A DNA stretch of 39,545 bases from Betaproteobacteria bacterium (GCA_013289985.1 JABCYW010000048.1:1-39545), one strand, 5' to 3'; shown: positions 11,558 to 19,478, numbered from the stretch's first letter. Made by a program: numbers and translations. The notes: generated by a model not told the origin, from the letters alone.

Positions 11558-11992
11558 ATGACCGGACGCACGCCCCTGGAGTTCGCGCTCGACATCCCCT
11601 TCGTCGAGGCGCTGGGCATGCAGCTCTGGCGTTTCGACGGCGGCGTCGCGGAGGTCAGCATGGACGTGCGCGCCGACATGCACAACTCCTGGGCGGTGGC
11701 GCACGGCGGCGTCGTGATGACGCTGCTGGACGTGGCGATGGCCCATGCGGCGCGCAGCGTGCGCGACGAGGGCGAGCACGGGGCGCCGCGCATCGTCACG
11801 GTCGAGATGAAGACCAGCTTCATGCGGCCGGCCACCGGACGCCTGATGGCCACCGGCCAGCTCCTCCACGGCACCCGGAGCATGGCGTTCTGCGAGGGCA
11901 GCGTGCGCGACGCCACGGGCGCGCTGTGCGCGCATGCCACCGGCACCTTCAAGCTGCTGCGCGCCCTGAAGCGCGGCGACGAACCTTCCTGA
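11558..11992 (+). CDS. PaaI-family hotdog-fold thioesterase
   Basis: A 144-residue hotdog-fold acyl-CoA thioesterase. The PaaI signature is WAVAHGGVVMTLLDVAMAHAA, with HGG at 49-51 and Asp58 in the active-site helix. Such enzymes hydrolyse acyl- or aryl-CoA esters and may relieve CoA trapping in catabolic pathways. I prefer the ATG at 11558, which has GGTGG about eight bases upstream; an in-frame GTG at 11546 would add four residues and overlap the SDR gene by eight bases. Either start implies tight coupling with the SDR. A second, larger PaaI-type protein is encoded at 17675-18262. Confidence 0.87.
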   Translation: MTGRTPLEFALDIPFVEALGMQLWRFDGGVAEVSMDVRADMHNSWAVAHGGVVMTLLDVAMAHAARSVRDEGEHGAPRIVTVEMKTSFMRPATGRLMATGQLLHGTRSMAFCEGSVRDATGALCAHATGTFKLLRALKRGDEPS

Positions 11993-12048
11993 ACGACAAC
12001 CCGGCGGCGCTCGCAGGCGTCGCCTTCCCACACCACGGAGACCGTTCC

Positions 12049-13068
12049 ATGTCCACCATCAATCGCCAGATCCTCCTCGCCTCGCGTCCCCAGGGCGAGC
12101 CCAGCGCCGCGAACTTCAAGCTCGTCGAGACCCCCGTCGCGCCGCTGGCCGACGGCCAGGTGCTGGTGCGCCACCACTTCCTGAGTCTCGACCCGTACAT
12201 GCGCGGCCGCATGAACGACGCCAAGAGCTACGCCGCGCCGCAGCCCCTCGACGAGGTGATGATCGGCGGCACCGCCGGCGAGGTGGTCGAATCGAGGAAC
12301 CCGCACTTCAAGGCCGGCGACAAGGTCGTGGGCATGGGCGGCTGGCAGGAGTACGCGGTCGTCGACGCGGATCAGCGCGGCGTGCTGCAGAAGGTGGACA
12401 CGACGCACGTGCCGCTGTCGGCCTATCTCGGCGCGGTGGGCATGCCCGGCGTCACCGGCTGGTACGGCCTCGTGAAGATCATCAACCCGAAGGCCGGCGA
12501 GACGGTGGTCGTCAGCTCCGCCGCCGGCGCGGTGGGCGGCGCGGTGGGCCAGCTCGCCAAGGCGCGCGGCGCGCGCGTGGTGGGCATCGCCGGCGGCCCC
12601 GACAAGTGCCGTTCGGTCAAGGAGGAGCTGGGCTTCGACGAGTGCATCGACTACCGCCAGTTCCCCGACGTGAAGTCCATGTCCGGCGCGCTGAAGGCGG
12701 CGTGCCCGAACGGCATCGACGGTTACTTCGAGAACGTCGGCGGCCACCTGCTCGACGCCGTGATGCTGCGTTCGAACGCGTTCGCGCGCATCGCGATGTG
12801 CGGGATGATCGCCGGCTACAACGGCGAGCCGATCCCGATGACGATGCCGCAGCTGATCCTGGTCAACCGCATGAAGATCGAGGGCTTCATCGTCAGCGAG
12901 CACATGGAGGCGTGGCCGGAAGCGCTGAAGGAGCTCGGCACGCTGGTGGCCACCGGCAAGCTCAAATACAAGGAAACCGTCTCCCAAGGAATCGAGACTG
13001 CGCCGGCGTCGTTCTTCGGCCTCCTGAAGGGCAAGAACCAGGGCAAGCAACTGGTAAAACTCGTCTGA
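12049..13068 (+). CDS. NADP-dependent MDR-family oxidoreductase (zinc-free, CurA/LTB4DH-like)
   Basis: A 339-residue medium-chain reductase of the zinc-independent group that includes prostaglandin/leukotriene B4 reductases and curcumin reductase CurA. The cofactor-binding stretch is SAAGAVGGAVGQLA (157-170), followed by GIAGGPDKC, typical of NADPH use. The N-terminal segment FLSLDPYMRGRMND is characteristic of this group. Family enzymes reduce the carbon-carbon double bond of alpha,beta-unsaturated ketones or acyl groups. Here it could saturate an enoyl intermediate of the surrounding pathway, which is inference. The ATG follows ACCACGGAGACC, a good ribosome binding site. Confidence 0.88.
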   Translation: MSTINRQILLASRPQGEPSAANFKLVETPVAPLADGQVLVRHHFLSLDPYMRGRMNDAKSYAAPQPLDEVMIGGTAGEVVESRNPHFKAGDKVVGMGGWQEYAVVDADQRGVLQKVDTTHVPLSAYLGAVGMPGVTGWYGLVKIINPKAGETVVVSSAAGAVGGAVGQLAKARGARVVGIAGGPDKCRSVKEELGFDECIDYRQFPDVKSMSGALKAACPNGIDGYFENVGGHLLDAVMLRSNAFARIAMCGMIAGYNGEPIPMTMPQLILVNRMKIEGFIVSEHMEAWPEALKELGTLVATGKLKYKETVSQGIETAPASFFGLLKGKNQGKQLVKLV

Positions 13069-13091
13069 TCCCACTCCGACGGACGAGACAG

Positions 13092-13547
13092 ATGCTGACC
13101 TGGCAATGGACCCGCTTCGCGGGCTTGAGCGGCGACGACGTGTACGACATGCTGGCGCTGCGTTCGACGATCTTCGTCGTGGAGCAGGACTGCGTCTACC
13201 TCGATCCGGACGGCCTCGACCGCCAGTCCTGGCACCTGCTGGGACGCGACGGCGCCTCCGGCGGCCTGCTCGCCTACGTGCGGGTGTGCGACCCCGGCGT
13301 GAAGTACGCGCCGCCGTCCATCGGCCGCGTGGTGGTCGACCCGTCGCAGCGCGGCACCGGCCTGGGCCACGTGCTGATCGCCGAGGCGCTCAGGCGTTGC
13401 GACGCCACCTGGCCCGGCGCGTCCAACCGCATCGGCGCCCAGGCCCACCTGCAGGGCTTCTACGGCCGCCACGGCTATCGGCCCGTCGGCGAGACCTACC
13501 TCGAGGACGGCATCGTCCACATCGACATGGAGCGCGCCCCGTCATGA
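13092..13547 (+). CDS. GNAT-family N-acetyltransferase, ElaA-like
   Basis: A 151-residue acetyltransferase. The start (FAGLSGDDVYDMLALRSTIF) and VEQDCVYLDPDGLD resemble ElaA. Acetyl-CoA-binding motif A is seen as VVVDPSQRGTGLG (80-92). The acceptor substrate of ElaA-type enzymes is not known. It is embedded in the acyl-CoA operon and its stop overlaps the next ATG (ATGA at 13544-13547), so it is translated together with the following AidB-like gene. A role in acetylating a small molecule or protein of the pathway is possible but unsupported. Confidence 0.87.
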   Translation: MLTWQWTRFAGLSGDDVYDMLALRSTIFVVEQDCVYLDPDGLDRQSWHLLGRDGASGGLLAYVRVCDPGVKYAPPSIGRVVVDPSQRGTGLGHVLIAEALRRCDATWPGASNRIGAQAHLQGFYGRHGYRPVGETYLEDGIVHIDMERAPS

Positions 13548-15220
13548 CCCCTGCCTCGCTGCACGGCGCCACGCACGCCGTGACCAACCAGGTGCCGCCG
13601 TTCGAGAACGTCAACCTGTTCGAGACCAACGCCGCCTTGCGCGACGCGGTGAAGCTCAACGCGCCGGCGCTGGCCACCGATTCGCTGTCCACGCTCGGCA
13701 CGCTGGCCGGCAGCGCCGAGATGCAGCGCCACGCGCGCCTGGCCAACCTGCACACGCCCGTGCTGCACTCGCACGACCGCTTCGGCCATCGCATCGACGA
13801 GGTGGAGTTCCATCCGAGCTACCACGCGCTGCTGGGCGCGGCGCTGCAGCACCGCCTGCACGGCTCGCCGTGGGCCGCCGATGGCCCGAGCCACGTCGAG
13901 CGCGCGGCCGGCTTCATGCTGTTCACCGAACTCGAGCCCTCGGTGCTGTGCCCGGTGTCGATGACCTACGCCGTGGCGCCCGCGCTGCGTGCCAACGACA
14001 ACCTGCAGCAGACCTTCGCGGGCCTGCTGGCCAGCCCGCGCTACGACCACCGGTTCCAGCTCGCCAGCGCCAAGACGGCGATGACCATGGGCATGGGCAT
14101 GACGGAGAAGCAGGGCGGCTCCGACGTGCGCGCCAACACCACGCGCGCCGAGCCCGATGGCCACGACGCCTGGGGCCAGCGCTATCGCCTGGTGGGCCAC
14201 AAGTGGTTCATGTCGGCGCCGATGAGCGACGCCTTCCTGGTCGTGGCGCAGACGCCCGCGGGCCCCACCTGCTTCTTCCTGCCGCGCTGGCTGCCCGACG
14301 GCTCGCTCAACGCGGTGCGCATCCAGCGCCTGAAGGACAAGCTGGGCAACCACGCCAACGCCAGCTCCGAGGTGGAGTTCGTGGACGCGCTCGCGTGGCG
14401 CGTGGGCGACGAGGGCCGGGGCCTGCCGCAGATCCTCGCGATGGGCGCGCTGACGCGCCTGGATTGCGCGCTTGGCACCGCGGGCCTGATGCGCGGCGCG
14501 CTGTCGCTGGCGCTGCACCACGCCACGCACCGGATGGCGTTCGGCAAGCGGCTGGTCGACCACGCGCTGATGCGCAACGTGCTGGCCGATCTCGCGCTGG
14601 AGAGCGAGGTCTCCACCGCGCTGGCGCTGCGCCTGGCGCGCGCCGTCGACCGCAGCGAGGACCCGGCGACGCCCGCCGCCGAACGCGAACACGAGGCCTT
14701 GATGCGCCGCCTGCTGACCCCCGCGGCCAAGTACTGGGTCTGCAAGCGCGGCAGCCATTTCGCCCAGGAGGCCATGGAGTGCCTGGGCGGCAATGGCTAC
14801 GTCGAAGGGGAGGGCGAGGGCGTGATGGCGCGCATCTACCGCGAGATGCCGCTGAACTCCATCTGGGAAGGCGCCGGCAACATCATGGCGCTGGACCTGC
14901 TGCGCGCGCTGCGCGGCGGCCCCGTCGCCGACGCGATCCGGCACGAGGCCAGTGCCGCCAAGGGTGCGCATCCGCTGCTCGATCGCGCGCTGCAGCGCCT
15001 GGTGGCGCGCGTGGAGAACGGCGTCGACGAGATCGACGCCCGCCGCTTCGCGCGCGACCTCGCGCTGTTGACGCAGGGCGCGCTGCTCGCGCAGGCCGCG
15101 CCGGGCCCGGTGTTCGCCGCGTTCTGCGAGAGCCGGCTCGACGGCGCGCCCGACGCGTTCGGACAGCTCGGAGCGGCCACCGATTTCGACGCGATCCTGC
15201 GCCGCGCCGCCGCGCACTGA
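13544..15220 (+). CDS. AidB-like acyl-CoA dehydrogenase family protein
   Basis: A 558-residue flavoprotein of the AidB branch of the acyl-CoA dehydrogenase superfamily. The N-terminus has the family pattern PPFENVNLFETNAAL, then FHPSYHALLG and an aromatic-lined middle. The flavin segment is MGMTEKQGGSDVRANTT. The base position is occupied by Glu442 in IWEGAGNIMALDLLRAL. E. coli AidB binds DNA, is part of the response to alkylating agents and has weak isovaleryl-CoA dehydrogenase activity. Its setting here, inside a catabolic operon, points rather to an acyl-CoA substrate. The ATG overlaps the GNAT stop. Whether it acts on DNA, acyl-CoA or both cannot be told from sequence. Confidence 0.88.
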   Translation: MTPASLHGATHAVTNQVPPFENVNLFETNAALRDAVKLNAPALATDSLSTLGTLAGSAEMQRHARLANLHTPVLHSHDRFGHRIDEVEFHPSYHALLGAALQHRLHGSPWAADGPSHVERAAGFMLFTELEPSVLCPVSMTYAVAPALRANDNLQQTFAGLLASPRYDHRFQLASAKTAMTMGMGMTEKQGGSDVRANTTRAEPDGHDAWGQRYRLVGHKWFMSAPMSDAFLVVAQTPAGPTCFFLPRWLPDGSLNAVRIQRLKDKLGNHANASSEVEFVDALAWRVGDEGRGLPQILAMGALTRLDCALGTAGLMRGALSLALHHATHRMAFGKRLVDHALMRNVLADLALESEVSTALALRLARAVDRSEDPATPAAEREHEALMRRLLTPAAKYWVCKRGSHFAQEAMECLGGNGYVEGEGEGVMARIYREMPLNSIWEGAGNIMALDLLRALRGGPVADAIRHEASAAKGAHPLLDRALQRLVARVENGVDEIDARRFARDLALLTQGALLAQAAPGPVFAAFCESRLDGAPDAFGQLGAATDFDAILRRAAAH

Positions 15221-15243
15221 CAACACACAAAGGGAGACAACCC

Positions 15244-16164
15244 ATGACCACGACCACCTGGCAAGGCCGCACGGCCGTCATCACCGGCGCCGCCTCCGGC
15301 TTCGGCCTCGAGACCTCGCGCCTGGCCGCGAACAAGGGCATGAACGTCGTGATGGCGGACGTGCTGGAGGAGCCGCTCGCGGCGGCAGTCAAGGAGGTCG
15401 AGGCGCTTGGCGCGCAGGTGCTGCCGTTCAGATGCGACGTGCGCCACGCCGCCGAGGTGGAGGCGCTGGGCGCGGCCGCGCAGGCCCGTTTCGGCGCGCC
15501 GCATGTCGTGTTCAACAACGCGGGCGTGGGCGCCGGCGGCCTCATCTGGGAGCACACCGCGCGCGACTGGGAGTGGGTCATGGGCGTCAACGTGATGGGC
15601 GTCGCGCACGGCGTGCGCGTGTTCACGCCGATGATGCTGGCCGCCGAGAAGGCCGACCCGGCGTTCTCGGGCCACATCGTCAACACCGCGTCGATGGCGG
15701 GGCTCGTGAACATGCCCAACATGGGGGTCTACAACGTCAGCAAGCACGCGGTGGTGGCGCTCAGCGAGACGCTGTACCAGGACCTGCGCCTGGTGAGCGA
15801 CTGCGTCCACGCCCACGTGCTGTGCCCGTACTTCGTGCCCACCGGCATCGCGCACAGCGAGCGCGCCCGTCCCCTTGACGCGCAGGACGCCCGGGAGGAC
15901 GGCCGCCGGGCCACCACCAGCCAGCGCGTGGCGCAGGGCCTGATCGAGAAGGCGGTGGCCGGCGGGCGCGTGACGGCGGCCGACGTGGCGCAACTGGTCT
16001 TCGACGCGCTGGACGCCGATCGCTTCTACATCTACAGCCACCCGAAGGCGCTGGCGCCGGTGATGACGCGCGCCGAGGACATCCTGGCCGCCACCAACCC
16101 GTCCGATCCGTACCGCGAACGGCCGGAGCTGGGCGAGCAGCTGCGGGCGGCCCTGCGACGGTGA
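15244..16164 (+). CDS. SDR family oxidoreductase
   Basis: A 306-residue classical short-chain dehydrogenase. Motifs: TGAASGFG (14-21), NNAG (91-94), catalytic Ser150, Tyr163 and Lys167 (YNVSK). Asp39 after the second strand (VVMADV) suggests a preference for NAD over NADP. The tail after residue 200 is longer than in FabG and ends YRERPELGEQLRAALRR. Members of this group oxidise secondary alcohols including hydroxylated lipids and steroids; the substrate here is unknown. AAAGGGAGA just before the ATG is a strong ribosome binding site. It is the last gene of the plus-strand acyl-CoA run. Confidence 0.88.
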   Translation: MTTTTWQGRTAVITGAASGFGLETSRLAANKGMNVVMADVLEEPLAAAVKEVEALGAQVLPFRCDVRHAAEVEALGAAAQARFGAPHVVFNNAGVGAGGLIWEHTARDWEWVMGVNVMGVAHGVRVFTPMMLAAEKADPAFSGHIVNTASMAGLVNMPNMGVYNVSKHAVVALSETLYQDLRLVSDCVHAHVLCPYFVPTGIAHSERARPLDAQDAREDGRRATTSQRVAQGLIEKAVAGGRVTAADVAQLVFDALDADRFYIYSHPKALAPVMTRAEDILAATNPSDPYRERPELGEQLRAALRR

Positions 16165-16200
16165 CAGGGTTCGTCCCGAGCGAAGGGAGGCCGAATGGTG

Positions 16201-16374
16201 TATGATGTCGGAGTAGGCAATACTTAAGACCGTCGTCCAGAAGGACTCCTCCGGCAACCCGTCGTGTGAACGACGACTCGGCTTGGTCGAACTCTCCAGT
16301 TTGATTTTCTTGCGTAGTACCTGCACTGCGTTGGCATGTGCTGCGCATGATTTTGAATTTAGGATTTTTCGAGT
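16201..16374 (+). promoter_or_regulatory. Promoter and long 5' leader of the cold-shock gene
   Basis: TATGAT at 16201-16206 is a good -10 box; the -35 is weak. Transcription from it would give a leader of about 160 bases before the csp ATG, the long untranslated leader usual for CspA-family genes, where structure controls translation at low temperature. It contains a hairpin with perfect six-base arms, CGTCGT (16260-16265) and ACGACG (16270-16275), and a smaller one around GTCCAGAAGGAC near 16235-16246. The second half is AT-rich (GATTTTGAATTTAGGATTTT), with AGGA as the likely ribosome binding site. The comparison with CspA control is by analogy. Confidence 0.55.
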
Positions 16375-16584
16375 ATGTCGAACGAAACCGGTATCGTGAA
16401 GTGGTTCAATGACGGCAAGGGCTTCGGGTTCATCACCCCGGACTCCGGCGGCAAGGACCTGTTCGCCCACTTCAGCGAGATCCAGGGCACGGGCTTCAAG
16501 AGCCTGGCCGAGAACCAGCGCGTCGAATTCGAAGTGAAGCAGGGCCAGAAGGGCCTGCAGGCTTCGAACATCCGTCCGCTGTAA
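16375..16584 (+). CDS. CspA-family cold-shock protein
   Basis: A 69-residue single cold-shock domain, full length. RNP1 is KGFGFI (15-20) and RNP2 is DLFAHF (28-33); the start [13 protein letters not shown] and the end QASNIRPL are typical. It binds single-stranded RNA and DNA and acts as an RNA chaperone. Burkholderiales carry several paralogues, so I do not assign a letter. The long leader suggests control at the level of mRNA structure, but constitutive paralogues can also have leaders, so cold induction is not proven by the sequence. Confidence 0.95.
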   Translation: MSNETGIVKWFNDGKGFGFITPDSGGKDLFAHFSEIQGTGFKSLAENQRVEFEVKQGQKGLQASNIRPL

Positions 16585-16592
16585 TGCACGGA

Positions 16593-16617
16593 CTGCGCGC
16601 TCGAACCGGGCGCGCAG
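16593..16617 (+). terminator. Hairpin after the cold-shock gene (no T-run)
   Basis: CTGCGCGC (16593-16600) and GCGCGCAG (16610-16617) form a perfect 8-bp stem with a 9-base loop, nine bases after the csp stop. No T-run follows, so it may act as an mRNA 3'-end stabiliser or a weak terminator allowing read-through into the next small gene rather than as a full intrinsic terminator. Confidence 0.4.
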
Positions 16618-16660
16618 CGTGACGGCCGCAAACCGTTCTCCCCGCAAAGCAGGATCCCCC

Positions 16661-16921
16661 ATGAGCAAAGCTGCCAAGGGAATGCTGGAAGCCTCCATCA
16701 AGGAGGAAGCGGAGCGGAAGGAACGTTTGCGGCAGGCACTGCCGGCTGCCGTGGAGCTCTTGCGCACCCGGCAAGCCGGCTTGATAGCCGCCAGGGAGAT
16801 CGAGGAATTCGTCGCCCTGAACTGGCTGGAATGGCACGGTGGCACGCTGAGGCTGACCGTCACCGGGTCGAACGTGTGCTCGCAAGGCCGAGCGAATTCG
16901 ACCCAGGCTCGCGGAACGTGA
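16661..16921 (+). CDS. Uncharacterised 86-residue protein next to csp
   Basis: A short protein that is helical and charged in its first half (SIKEEAERKERLRQALPAAVELL), followed by a possible small beta segment (WLEWHGGTLRLTVTG) near residues 60-75. The ATG at 16661 has AGGA eight to ten bases upstream; an in-frame GTG at 16619 would add 14 residues but falls just after the csp hairpin and lacks a clear ribosome binding site. I do not recognise a named domain. It lies between a cold-shock gene and another small gene in the same direction, and may be cotranscribed with csp. Function unknown. Confidence 0.6.
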   Translation: MSKAAKGMLEASIKEEAERKERLRQALPAAVELLRTRQAGLIAAREIEEFVALNWLEWHGGTLRLTVTGSNVCSQGRANSTQARGT

Positions 16922-16959
16922 GCCGGACGCGACGTCCCCCAGGTCGCCATGCCCTCGAA

Positions 16960-17316
16960 ATGAATGCGCCCGACACGGGTGCGGCGGTCTACCCCCAAGC
17001 AGGCAAGAGGCGACGGGCAACAGACCGCTCAGAAAGCAATAAAATAATCACTGATATTCCTGTTGGCAAGTACACGGTTTGTCCCCTGGCCAAACCGCAA
17101 GCCGACGGCGGCTACACCGCCACTGTTTCCATCGGCACGGGCCGCGGCAACGCAGCCCATGCCCGCGTGATGCGCTTCGCGCCGCTCTTCGAGACGTCCG
17201 AGGCTGCACTGCGCTACGCCACCTCCGAAGGCCTGAACTGGGCGCGCCAACAGCCGGCGTGGCCCATCTCGGGGCCACAAGGCTCGCGTGGCACCGCTGG
17301 CCTTTCCATCGCATAA
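16960..17316 (+). CDS. Uncharacterised 118-residue protein upstream of infA
   Basis: Starts MNAPDTGAAVYPQAGKRR. The recognisable core is IPVGKYTVCPLAKPQADGGYTA, then a beta stretch VSIGTGRG and a helix FETSEAALRYATSEGLNWAR. This beta-beta-helix layout, together with the short basic N-terminus, resembles small proteins often found near cold-shock genes in Burkholderiales, but I know of no assigned function. The ATG at 16960 is in frame; a second ATG four bases later is out of frame. The base composition dips around 17035-17060, between the N-terminal tail and the core. It ends 18 bases before infA. Confidence 0.65.
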   Translation: MNAPDTGAAVYPQAGKRRRATDRSESNKIITDIPVGKYTVCPLAKPQADGGYTATVSIGTGRGNAAHARVMRFAPLFETSEAALRYATSEGLNWARQQPAWPISGPQGSRGTAGLSIA

Positions 17317-17334
17317 ATTTCAGGAGCGTTTTCA

Positions 17335-17571
17335 ATGGCAAAAGAAGAACTGATCGAGATGCACGGGGTGGTCGAGGACGTGCTGCCCGACTCGCGCTAC
17401 CGCGTGAAGCTGGACAACGGCCACGAGCTCGTCGCCTACACCTCCGGCAAGATGCGCAAGCACCACATCCGCATCCTGGCCGGCGACAAGGTGTCGCTGG
17501 AGCTGTCGCCCTACGACCTCACCAAGGGCCGCATCACCTTCCGTCACATCGAGCGTCGCGGCCCGAACTGA
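17335..17571 (+). CDS. infA: Translation initiation factor IF-1
   Basis: A 78-residue S1/OB-fold protein that binds the ribosomal A site during initiation together with IF-2 and IF-3. The whole sequence is recognisable: [20 protein letters not shown], then [20 protein letters not shown] and [11 protein letters not shown]. At 78 residues it is slightly longer than the 72-residue E. coli factor because of the tail RHIERRGPN. It is outside the ribosomal-protein cluster, as for the second infA copy seen in many Burkholderiales; whether another copy exists cannot be seen. CAGGAG precedes the ATG, and a strong terminator follows. Confidence 0.95.
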   Translation: MAKEELIEMHGVVEDVLPDSRYRVKLDNGHELVAYTSGKMRKHHIRILAGDKVSLELSPYDLTKGRITFRHIERRGPN

Positions 17572-17612
17572 GCCCGCGTTCGCCGGCCTGGTGCCGGCAT
17601 GACGACCCCCGA

Positions 17613-17646
17613 AAAGCCCGCGGCAAATTGCCGGCGGGCTTTTTTT
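17613..17646 (+). terminator. Intrinsic terminator after infA
   Basis: An AAAGCCCGC arm and a GCGGGCTTT arm flank an inner GGCAAATTGCC segment, and are followed by an uninterrupted T-run at 17639-17646. It lies 41 bases after the infA stop and also faces the end of the minus-strand thioesterase gene, so it may serve both directions. Confidence 0.85.
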
Positions 17647-17674
17647 CGTCCGCCGGGCGGCGGGCGGTGGTCGA

Positions 17675-18262
17675 TCAGCGCGCCGGCGGCAGCTCGAACA
17701 CCAGGCAGGTGGTGGTGGCGTGCGCGAACAGCGTGCCGTCCGGGCCGAACAGGCGCGCCTCCGCGGTGGCCAGTTGCTTGCCGCAGTGGATCACCTTGCC
17801 CTCGGCCCGCACGCGGCCGACCTTGGGCGTGAGGCCGCGCACGTAGTTCACGCTCAGCTCGGCCGTCGTGTAGCCGCGGCCCGCGGGCATCATCGTGTGG
17901 ACGGCGCAGCCGAGCGCCGAGTCCAGCATGGTGGCGAACCAGCCGCCGTGCACACCGCCCATCGGGTTGAAGTGCGCGGGGCCGGGCCTGCCCTGGAACA
18001 ACGCCACGCCGGGGCCGACCTCGATCAGCGAGAAGTCCAGCGTCTGCGCGATGGGCGCGAACGGCAGCTCGCCGGCCAGCATCGCCTGCATCTGCTCCAG
18101 CCCGTTCTTGCCGGCCCATTGGCCGGGCGTGGCCACGCCGGGGCCGGCGCGCAGCATGCGGGTGTCGCTGGCCTCGCCGTCGGCGATCCATTGCTGGAGC
18201 ACGGCCTGCGCCTGGTCGGCGGACAGGCGGGGCGGAGCGGCGGGGGCGAGCAGGGCGGACAT
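17675..18262 (-). CDS. PaaI-family thioesterase, long form
   Basis: A 195-residue protein with one hotdog-fold domain. The active-site helix is NPMGGVHGGWFATMLDSALG (99-118), with HGG at 105-107 and Asp114; YTTAELSVNYVRGLTPKVG continues the fold. About 70 residues before the hotdog domain are helical and not recognised. It likely hydrolyses a CoA thioester, perhaps of an aromatic or medium-chain acid. AAGGAA precedes the ATG on the minus strand. It is divergent from a MarR-family gene 77 bases away, with palindromes between the starts, which is the standard layout for MarR control of the partner gene. Confidence 0.87.
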   Translation of the reverse strand: MSALLAPAAPPRLSADQAQAVLQQWIADGEASDTRMLRAGPGVATPGQWAGKNGLEQMQAMLAGELPFAPIAQTLDFSLIEVGPGVALFQGRPGPAHFNPMGGVHGGWFATMLDSALGCAVHTMMPAGRGYTTAELSVNYVRGLTPKVGRVRAEGKVIHCGKQLATAEARLFGPDGTLFAHATTTCLVFELPPAR

Positions 18263-18300
18263 GGCGTTCCTTTCGGGCGACGAACGGTCGTCGTCATTGA

Positions 18301-18334
18301 TGCATATGCAACGATTGTAGCTGCAACTATAATC
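18301..18334. promoter_or_regulatory. Operator/promoter region between the thioesterase and marR-type genes
   Basis: TGCATATGCA (18301-18310) is a perfect palindrome. GATTGTAG (18313-18320) and CTATAATC (18327-18334) form an inverted repeat with one mismatch. TGCAAC is repeated directly at 18307-18312 and 18322-18327, fifteen bases apart. TATAAT at 18328-18333 is a consensus -10 box buried in the right arm. A MarR dimer bound here would block the marR-type promoter and probably the opposing thioesterase promoter. The regulator-site match is inferred from position. Confidence 0.6.
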
Positions 18335-18339
18335 GCGAC

Positions 18340-18807
18340 ATGTCGCCTTCCCTACAGACCGGACGCGCGCCGCACGAGGCGGTCGCCAAGCCGCAGGGCT
18401 GCACCAACCTCAAGCTGCGCCAGCTGATGCGCCGCGTGGCGCAGCGCTACGACGCCGAGGTGGGTCAGGTGGGGCTGAAGGGCACGCAGTACTCGCTGCT
18501 GAGCCACGTGGTCAAGCTGGAACCCATCCGGCCGGTGGACCTGGCGTCGCGCATGAACGTCGACGCGTCCACGCTGTCGCGCAACCTGCAGCCGCTGATC
18601 GCCGCGGGCTGGCTGACGCTGGAGGCGGGCGCCGACGCGCGCAGCCGCCTCGTGCGCGCCACCGAGGCCGGGCGCGCGAAGCGCGCGGAGGCGCAGCGGC
18701 GCTGGCGCGTGGCGCAGGAAGGGATCAACGCGACGCTGGGCCCCGAAAGGGTGATCGCGCTGCACGCGCTGATCGACGAGGCGATGCAGGCGCTGGACGA
18801 GGCATAG
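18340..18807 (+). CDS. MarR-family transcriptional regulator
   Basis: A 155-residue winged-helix protein. The central part LRQLMRRVAQRYDAEVGQVG, then YSLLSHVVKLEPIRPVDLASRMNVDASTLSRNLQPLIAAGWL, is the MarR DNA-binding domain with its recognition helix near residues 68-85; ARSRLVRATEAGRAK is the wing. Such proteins are dimeric repressors released by phenolic or acyl ligands. It is divergent from the PaaI thioesterase and probably controls both itself and that gene. The ATG lies only seven bases after a TATAAT box, so the mRNA may be leaderless; the next in-frame Met is at about residue 29 and would cut into the conserved domain. Confidence 0.9.
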   Translation: MSPSLQTGRAPHEAVAKPQGCTNLKLRQLMRRVAQRYDAEVGQVGLKGTQYSLLSHVVKLEPIRPVDLASRMNVDASTLSRNLQPLIAAGWLTLEAGADARSRLVRATEAGRAKRAEAQRRWRVAQEGINATLGPERVIALHALIDEAMQALDEA

Positions 18808-18826
18808 GCTCGCGGGCCGGACGGAC

Positions 18827-19153
18827 TCAGCCGGCGGAGGACTCGGTGGCCTGCAGCCGGGTGGCCGAGAAATTCCACGACAGCGCGTGGGCGCGGTTGG
18901 CGGCCTCGCGCGTGTCGTCGATCGGCAGCGTGACGTCCAGCGAGCCGAAGTCGGTGCGCGGCAGGTCCGGGCGGCCGGCGTTGTGCTGCATGTAGTGCCA
19001 CACCACCATCAGCGCCTTGCCCAGCGCGTGGTACTCGCGGCCGCGGCCCTGCAGGCAGTAGGCCTCGCGCGCCTTGATCAGGTCCATCAGCATGGCGCGG
19101 TCGGTGGCGCTCAGGCCGGGGGCGAGAGGATCGATGTCTTGGATGGCGGTCAT
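18827..19153 (-). CDS. Uncharacterised 108-residue protein
   Basis: Predicted soluble protein starting MTAIQDIDPLAPGLSATDRA. It is helical in the first half (MLMDLIKAREAYCLQGRGRE) and continues YHALGKALMVVWHYMQHN and a C-terminal LPIDDTREAANRAHALSWNF. I do not recognise a domain. An ATG further upstream (19270) would add 39 low-complexity, Arg/Pro-rich residues that look like untranslated sequence, so I chose the ATG at 19153, which is preceded by AGGTAAT. It is convergent with the MarR-type gene, only 19 bases apart. Confidence 0.55.
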   Translation of the reverse strand: MTAIQDIDPLAPGLSATDRAMLMDLIKAREAYCLQGRGREYHALGKALMVVWHYMQHNAGRPDLPRTDFGSLDVTLPIDDTREAANRAHALSWNFSATRLQATESSAG

Positions 19154-19478
19154 GGCGATTACCTGGAGGGATGGAGTGCGCAACGGCTGGGCCGAGCGGG
19201 ACGGCCTCCCCGGCGCTCGGCCGGGGAACCAGCGGATGCCTTCATGTTCGGTGCTTCGTCGTGAATTCATTCACGCAATGACGCCGCCATCCTGCGGTCA
19301 TTTCGGTGTATCGAGGTAACAGGGCGAAACGTCCTTTCCGCATTCCGCCTTGCTCGGCAGCGGCGCGGTTGCTCATCCTTACGTCTTCGCCGAAACGCGA
19401 CCGTTCCAGCTCTGCAGTGGCGGGCAACTAGGGCATGCGAGGGGAATCGCGATGCGTGGGCGGCCCTAGCATCCCTGC
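19154..19478. other. Intergenic region with a short inverted repeat at 19261-19274
   Basis: This 325-base gap separates a minus-strand gene from a plus-strand gene. The clear element is GTGAAT-TC-ATTCAC at 19261-19274, an inverted repeat with perfect six-base arms, about 110 bases upstream of the minus-strand start. It could be an operator. A minus-strand open frame around 19242-19427 has no family resemblance and I leave it out. Otherwise I see nothing in this stretch. Confidence 0.4.

Noticed and set aside
19242-19427. 61-codon minus-strand frame upstream of the small hypothetical gene
   Set aside because: No ribosome binding site, no recognisable sequence, and unusual composition for a gene.
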